DNA from: an uncultured Eubacterium sp.
GTDB lineage: Bacteria; Bacillota; Clostridia; Lachnospirales; Lachnospiraceae
DNA: 28,378 bases
Reading direction: 5' to 3'
Assembly (NCBI GenBank): GCA_900548465.1
Contig: URKY01000033.1
Coordinates: forward strand, 1-28,378
The notes under the pieces are model-generated. The model made no database searches. It saw only the letters and a list, made by a program, of their open reading frames with translations, and had not been told where the DNA came from. This document shows positions 24,364-28,378 of this stretch, piece after piece. Position 1 is the first letter of the stretch. The number at the start of each line of letters is the position of its first letter. Position numbers and translations under genes: made by a program.

Positions 24364-25828
24364 AGTTTTGTTCTTTTTCTGGTTTGGCAATACAGTAGGG
24401 GAGTTTTAAAGTCTGCCTAAAACCGTTAACACCAAATTTTGTGTTGATTTCTTCAATAAGATACCAACCTTGTTTTTCAGGTTCGCGTTTATCAAGTAAA
24501 ACGACTTTCATTCCAGATTCCAAATGCCTCATGCCTAAATTAGTTCTGTGTAAATCTCCGAAGATAGTAATACTACCCTCAACGCCATTTCTATTATATC
24601 CTTCAAAAAATGCCTCGGCTTCTTTTATTAATTCGTCCTCGCTAATGCCAATTTTGGATGATACATAAGGGATAACGTTGTACGCACTTAGGTTTACTCT
24701 ATCCTTAGTCTTTGATTTGGGGATAGCTCCAAGTTTTAGGGATTTCTTGCTAAGTTTTGTTTCATTCAGAATTTGGAATTTCTTATGTTCTGTATCATTT
24801 TGTCCGGTCCATTCTGGATTTAAACGAACTGTTACATTATACTTGATTTGTTTGTTACCCTCAAACTTGAATCCTTCAGCGGAGACCGCTAAATATCGGG
24901 GATCACAATTCATCAAAGTTAAATTGTCTTGGGCTACATGATAATCAAACTGTATTTGAGGAGTATCAGAACTTCCATCTGTATTTAAAATAGAGCTGGC
25001 AACATTTCCTGATAAATAAGTATGCCCTACCATAACATAAGGAGTTCCATCTGTATCTTTCCTAATAAAACTATATAGCCCGTATTTATTCCATTCTGTT
25101 AATACATCCGCAACTGTCAAATCTTCCGTTAACTGAATCTTGCCAATATTAATGTCCCTTTCTGCTGTTTTGGGATGCAATTTTAACCCTGTTCCTTTTA
25201 ATAAATCGTATTTTCCTCCCTCTTTCAACAAATCGTTTACTGTAACAGTCATTGGGCCTAATTTAACGACATTTTTTCGTTTTAGCCCACTTGCCAGATT
25301 CTCACATTTGATTTCAATAGGTGTGCTTACACTGCATTTTACGATATAACCGTCAAAATCGGGAACGTTCTTGACAAATGCCTCTTTCTCCATTGCCTGA
25401 AGTCTCTCGGTCGCATTTTTGAAGACCTTTCCTCTATCTTTATAATAGCCTAAATATATCCGGATACGTTGTCCTACCTTAAAATCAGTCGGCTGGGCTG
25501 TAGAATATCCTTTTCGCTTTTCTACAACTGTACCGTCTATTAAACGCTCTGTATAAACAGTAGTTGCACCTTCTTTTTCTATGTTCTCGGAAGTTATAGT
25601 GCGTTTAATTACGGTTCCTCTTGGGAATCTGACGGAAGCTGAATTAATAAGCTTCTTATAAGTATCATTTATCTCAATGCTTTCACATTCCCGGATAACA
25701 AGGCATTTATTTTCATCTGGATCGTTAATCTCTATAACGTCACTATTAGCTTCCCATATTAGGATTTTACAGCACAATATATCAAGGCATTCTTTACCAT
25801 CTATAATTATTGCTTCTGGAAGTTTCAT
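24353..25828 (-). CDS. Baseplate hub protein, gpD/gp27-like
   Basis: 491 residues with the beta-rich layout of late-control gpD/gp27 hubs: an N-terminal half of strands (SASVRFPRGTVIK, then VGQRIRIYLGYYKD) with FDGYIVKCSVSTPIEIKCEN (about 155-175), a central module with LTVADVLTEWNKYGLYSFI, and a C-terminal half with FEGYNRNGVEGSITIFGDLHRTNLGM, ending in WYLIEEINTKFGVNGFRQTLKL. The pattern of an axis that reads off a body, then GMKVVL, is typical of proteins in which the hub sets the coordinate frame of the tail tip. It is followed by the spike-like gene with an 11-bp overlap. Assignment is by fold-like pattern and gene order. Confidence 0.7.
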   Translation of the reverse strand: MKLPEAIIIDGKECLDILCCKILIWEANSDVIEINDPDENKCLVIRECESIEINDTYKKLINSASVRFPRGTVIKRTITSENIEKEGATTVYTERLIDGTVVEKRKGYSTAQPTDFKVGQRIRIYLGYYKDRGKVFKNATERLQAMEKEAFVKNVPDFDGYIVKCSVSTPIEIKCENLASGLKRKNVVKLGPMTVTVNDLLKEGGKYDLLKGTGLKLHPKTAERDINIGKIQLTEDLTVADVLTEWNKYGLYSFIRKDTDGTPYVMVGHTYLSGNVASSILNTDGSSDTPQIQFDYHVAQDNLTLMNCDPRYLAVSAEGFKFEGNKQIKYNVTVRLNPEWTGQNDTEHKKFQILNETKLSKKSLKLGAIPKSKTKDRVNLSAYNVIPYVSSKIGISEDELIKEAEAFFEGYNRNGVEGSITIFGDLHRTNLGMRHLESGMKVVLLDKREPEKQGWYLIEEINTKFGVNGFRQTLKLPYCIAKPEKEQNYGR

Positions 25829-25830
25829 AC

Positions 25831-26871
25831 TTAAATGGTGTTAGAAGTTAATGATTCAATCATTTGAGCGGCTTGATTAGCAGCAGATGCTTTAACCTTA
25901 TCAAGAAGAACTTTGGCCCAACCTTGTTTTTTCATTTGAGAGATTTCAAGGTTTGTTCCATTTATGGTATCTTGCACTACATTAACCGCGTCATCCGGTT
26001 CAACGGCAACACATGTAAAACTATATGGTTGAACATTCTTAAAGCCTTCATTTTGCCCCATATTGAAGTCTTTTATCAGAATTTGTGTCACATTGAACTG
26101 TTGAAACATGAGATTAAATACCTGGATAACTCCTTTATGTTGCATCAATGTTATAAATTTGGAAACTTCTGCATACGGATATACATCCGGATAATTGCTA
26201 ACAATCTTTCCTGTTACAGTAAAATTTATATCGCCTCCTGAAATCAATTCTTTACGTGAATAATCTCTTCCTTGTACCTTGGTTAATACAAGATTGTTAG
26301 AACTTTGTGCTTGCACTATAGCACCTAAGTCTAAGAAAACAGGATCGCCTGGCACCTTTACTTCCGTAGCAGTGTTAAGTGATGAACTGGCAGCAGCTTC
26401 ATTACTTAATCCTTTTATTTTATCCCAATAAGTATTGAATTGAACCGTTTGAACCTGGCCGCTTTCATTTTTAATCCAAAGAAGTAAACCTTCATTGGCA
26501 GGTTTGCCCTGATACTTTAATACAACCCCTTGTTTATTAAAGGTATCTTCATCTGCCTTCTGACCGTTCGTTATGATTTTCTGAAGCTCTTGACCTTGGT
26601 TCTTCTGATAGGCTGCGGTGGCATTCTTTCTGTCCAACTGGCGTATATATTTGGGATAAAGATCGTTGATGGTAGCAAAAGTCATTTGCATCATCGTTCT
26701 TTTGGCTGCATAAACAAATACATTACTATATCCTCTATTGGATATAAATTTCAATTGTCCATCTCTTTTTCTATAATTAGCTGCATAAAAGGCGGCATTC
26801 ACACCGGTGTTTGCCAGCCCTTTACCAACATTAATCGTTAAATTAGAAAATGTAGAGCTTATAAAACTCAT
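25831..26871 (-). CDS. DUF6046-type baseplate/tail protein
   Basis: 346 residues. The C-terminal half has the DUF6046 pattern: GRDYSRKELISGGDINFTVTGKIVSNYPDVYP (quoted in parts about 203-234), then a helix, then VFNLMFQQFNVTQILIKDFNMGQNEGFKNVQPYSFTCVAVEP (about 252-293). This domain is found in Bacteroides phage tail operons between the tape measure and the hub, as here, and probably belongs to a baseplate or tail-tube-end protein. The N-terminus is helical with alanine repeats. Two bases separate it from the tape-measure stop and two from the hub start. Confidence 0.75.
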   Translation of the reverse strand: MSFISSTFSNLTINVGKGLANTGVNAAFYAANYRKRDGQLKFISNRGYSNVFVYAAKRTMMQMTFATINDLYPKYIRQLDRKNATAAYQKNQGQELQKIITNGQKADEDTFNKQGVVLKYQGKPANEGLLLWIKNESGQVQTVQFNTYWDKIKGLSNEAAASSSLNTATEVKVPGDPVFLDLGAIVQAQSSNNLVLTKVQGRDYSRKELISGGDINFTVTGKIVSNYPDVYPYAEVSKFITLMQHKGVIQVFNLMFQQFNVTQILIKDFNMGQNEGFKNVQPYSFTCVAVEPDDAVNVVQDTINGTNLEISQMKKQGWAKVLLDKVKASAANQAAQMIESLTSNTI

Positions 26872-26872
26872 A

Positions 26873-28378
26873 TTACATCATATTTGCATTAAAATCTTGA
26901 ACTACATCTAACAAGGCGGTTGCTAATTCTTGTTTTACGTTTGCTATTGCCGCAACTTGTCTATCATCTGTCATATCAATTGTTTGATGATCCACGCGCA
27001 TTAGATTTTCTATTCGTACTATTAATTGCTTAGGAGCTGCATTATAATTATTATGACTCCTATATTGAGACTGGTCGGCTCCGTTATGAAGGCTGGAGGC
27101 TAAATCTTGCTCTTTGTTACCAGCCGTAGGGTCCCACTTAAATGTATCTTTAGCATTTTTAGGGGTATATATTTTCCCACTTTTATCTACCCACTGTGGA
27201 GTAGCGTATGGAGCTATTGTTTTAGCTATATACTGTGCCCCGTCAAAAATCGCTTTATCACCTTCTTTCTGTGGACCATAAAAACCGCCCGTAGGAAGAA
27301 CATCTCCTTCAGAAAGAAGATTTTGAATCGGTATTCTATTTATGAACGGAGCGAACAAAGATTTATGTCCGGAATACAAATCGTTATACCAAGAAACTAA
27401 CTTATCAAAGGTTTCAGTAATATAATCTATTGCTTCTTGTTGACTTTCTAGTTTATATTTCCCCGGATTGTTAACAATATCTTGTACATGCTTTGACCAT
27501 CCTTCTGTTCCAAATAGCCCTTTAGTTGGATCAAACAACGGCCCAAATAACCCTTGTAATACTTTCTGGGTTCTTGTTGGATCTATTGTTTCTCCAGACT
27601 CAAAATCTTTAAGAATTGAAGCGTAATCATCCCATGCACTTATTGTTCCTTTCATAATTTGAGCTAGATGACGTATATATGCTTGTGAGCGATGTACATC
27701 ACCTTCGGTCATCTTATCATGGAATGTTTCTGTGCTAATCCAGTCCCATCGAGAATCCCAACTACCCATCTTAGGTATAAATCTATCTGCTGCATTCTTT
27801 AGTATATTCGATAGATCTTCCGAACTACGAGCAGAAGTGGCATTGTGCAAAAGATATTTGCTCAAAGCCATATTCTCTTTAGAATTATGGTCTGCTAATT
27901 GAGCCAGCATCATTTGGACAGCCACTTGTTCGCTTATATCTCCGTTTCTTGCAAAAACATTTGTATTCGTTCCACTTAAAGTACGGCCATGTAACTCATA
28001 CGCATAATAATTTTCGCCGTTCAGACCTTTTTTGACAGTCTGTTTCATACCTAGTGCACTGGACAATGACTGGAAGGCTTTATCTACACCTGTCCATTGG
28101 TCTGCGGCTTCTAATCGTTTTAGTAATTCCGGGTCTCTACCTGCGGCTGTGTCAAAGAATTTGGTTTGATCGTCTACATTTTGTTTTTGACCATTCTTTT
28201 CTATCCAGTAACGATGCCATAATTCGGTAGACTGTGCAATACGCTCGTTTTGGGTTAACAATTCATTATTGAAAATACGCATATTTCCAATCATTAAGGC
28301 ATCTGGATCGGATAGATTTAACTTGTCAATATTCAAATTACGATAGCTTTGTGCCCATGCTTCATTGGCTTGACGAGC
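26873..28378 (-). CDS. Tape-measure protein, C-terminal part (5' end outside window)
   Basis: The frame stays open to the window edge. The first apparent start in it (28336) is a TTG inside continuous coding sequence, so this is a fragment of a larger gene, at least 501 residues visible. Its C-terminal 70 residues (APKQLIVRIENLMRVDHQTI, then helical NVKQELATALLDVVQDF) match the end of Bacteroides phage tape-measure proteins. The rest is helical and polar, with aromatic-rich patches (WHRYWIEKNG, WDSRWDWIS). The tape measure sets tail length; the preceding position relative to DUF6046, hub and spike genes agrees. Confidence 0.75.
   Translation of the reverse strand, partial: ARQANEAWAQSYRNLNIDKLNLSDPDALMIGNMRIFNNELLTQNERIAQSTELWHRYWIEKNGQKQNVDDQTKFFDTAAGRDPELLKRLEAADQWTGVDKAFQSLSSALGMKQTVKKGLNGENYYAYELHGRTLSGTNTNVFARNGDISEQVAVQMMLAQLADHNSKENMALSKYLLHNATSARSSEDLSNILKNAADRFIPKMGSWDSRWDWISTETFHDKMTEGDVHRSQAYIRHLAQIMKGTISAWDDYASILKDFESGETIDPTRTQKVLQGLFGPLFDPTKGLFGTEGWSKHVQDIVNNPGKYKLESQQEAIDYITETFDKLVSWYNDLYSGHKSLFAPFINRIPIQNLLSEGDVLPTGGFYGPQKEGDKAIFDGAQYIAKTIAPYATPQWVDKSGKIYTPKNAKDTFKWDPTAGNKEQDLASSLHNGADQSQYRSHNNYNAAPKQLIVRIENLMRVDHQTIDMTDDRQVAAIANVKQELATALLDVVQDFNANMM

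Noticed and set aside
25864..26241. Plus-strand frame of 125 residues
   Set aside because: Antisense to the DUF6046-type gene, with no recognisable features and unlike the uniform minus-strand layout.
28334..28336. TTG as start of a 487-residue protein
   Set aside because: The frame is open upstream to the window edge and the sequence reads on as the same protein, so this is an internal codon.

Overview
This AT-rich window reads as part of a large tailed phage (or its prophage) that infects a gut Bacteroidales host. The grounds are the structural protein families (DUF6046-type baseplate protein, Bacteroides-style tape-measure C-terminus, modular tail proteins), weak or absent Shine-Dalgarno sites, a candidate Bacteroides-type promoter, and an oxygen-sensitive class III ribonucleotide reductase, which implies an anaerobic host. 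Every gene I accept lies on the minus strand, so the reading order is from high to low coordinates. I saw no tRNA, rRNA, CRISPR array, integrase or insertion sequence.

Layout in transcription order. (1) 28378-23449: C-terminal part of the tape-measure protein, a DUF6046-type baseplate protein, a gpD/gp27-like hub and a gpV-like spike. (2) 23449-18926: two adjoining modular tail proteins that look like halves of one protein, then two small proteins, one of only 56 residues. (3) 18885-10547: a complete diversity-generating retroelement (DGR). It has a 2009-residue tail adhesin whose last 39 residues are the variable repeat (VR), a hairpin just past the VR, an Avd-like accessory protein, the template repeat (TR), a DGR reverse transcriptase and a small trailing gene. 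(4) 10484-4111: a tail fibre with repeated modules, a W/gp25-like protein, a LysM-type baseplate protein, a J-like wedge protein, an I-like protein and another tail fibre. (5) 4107-3660: a small basic gene apparently broken, or deliberately slipped, at an eight-A run, ending in a strong inverted repeat. (6) 3532-1: a GIY-YIG-like protein, a divergent ThyX, NrdD, and NrdG, which runs off the window.

The central result is the DGR. TR (12091-12206) and VR (12862-12977) align over 116 bp without gaps and differ at 17 positions. All 17 are adenines in the TR coding strand, the signature of adenine-directed mutagenic retrohoming. The changes recode 13 residues in the C-type-lectin-like tip of the adhesin, which presumably sets receptor specificity. 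The TR lies inside the open frame that continues into the reverse transcriptase, read in the same frame as the VR, so the RT start is uncertain and the template may be translated. The hub, spike, W, J and I-like genes on both sides point to a contractile (myovirus-like) baseplate, so the retroelement sits within the baseplate and fibre operon it serves.
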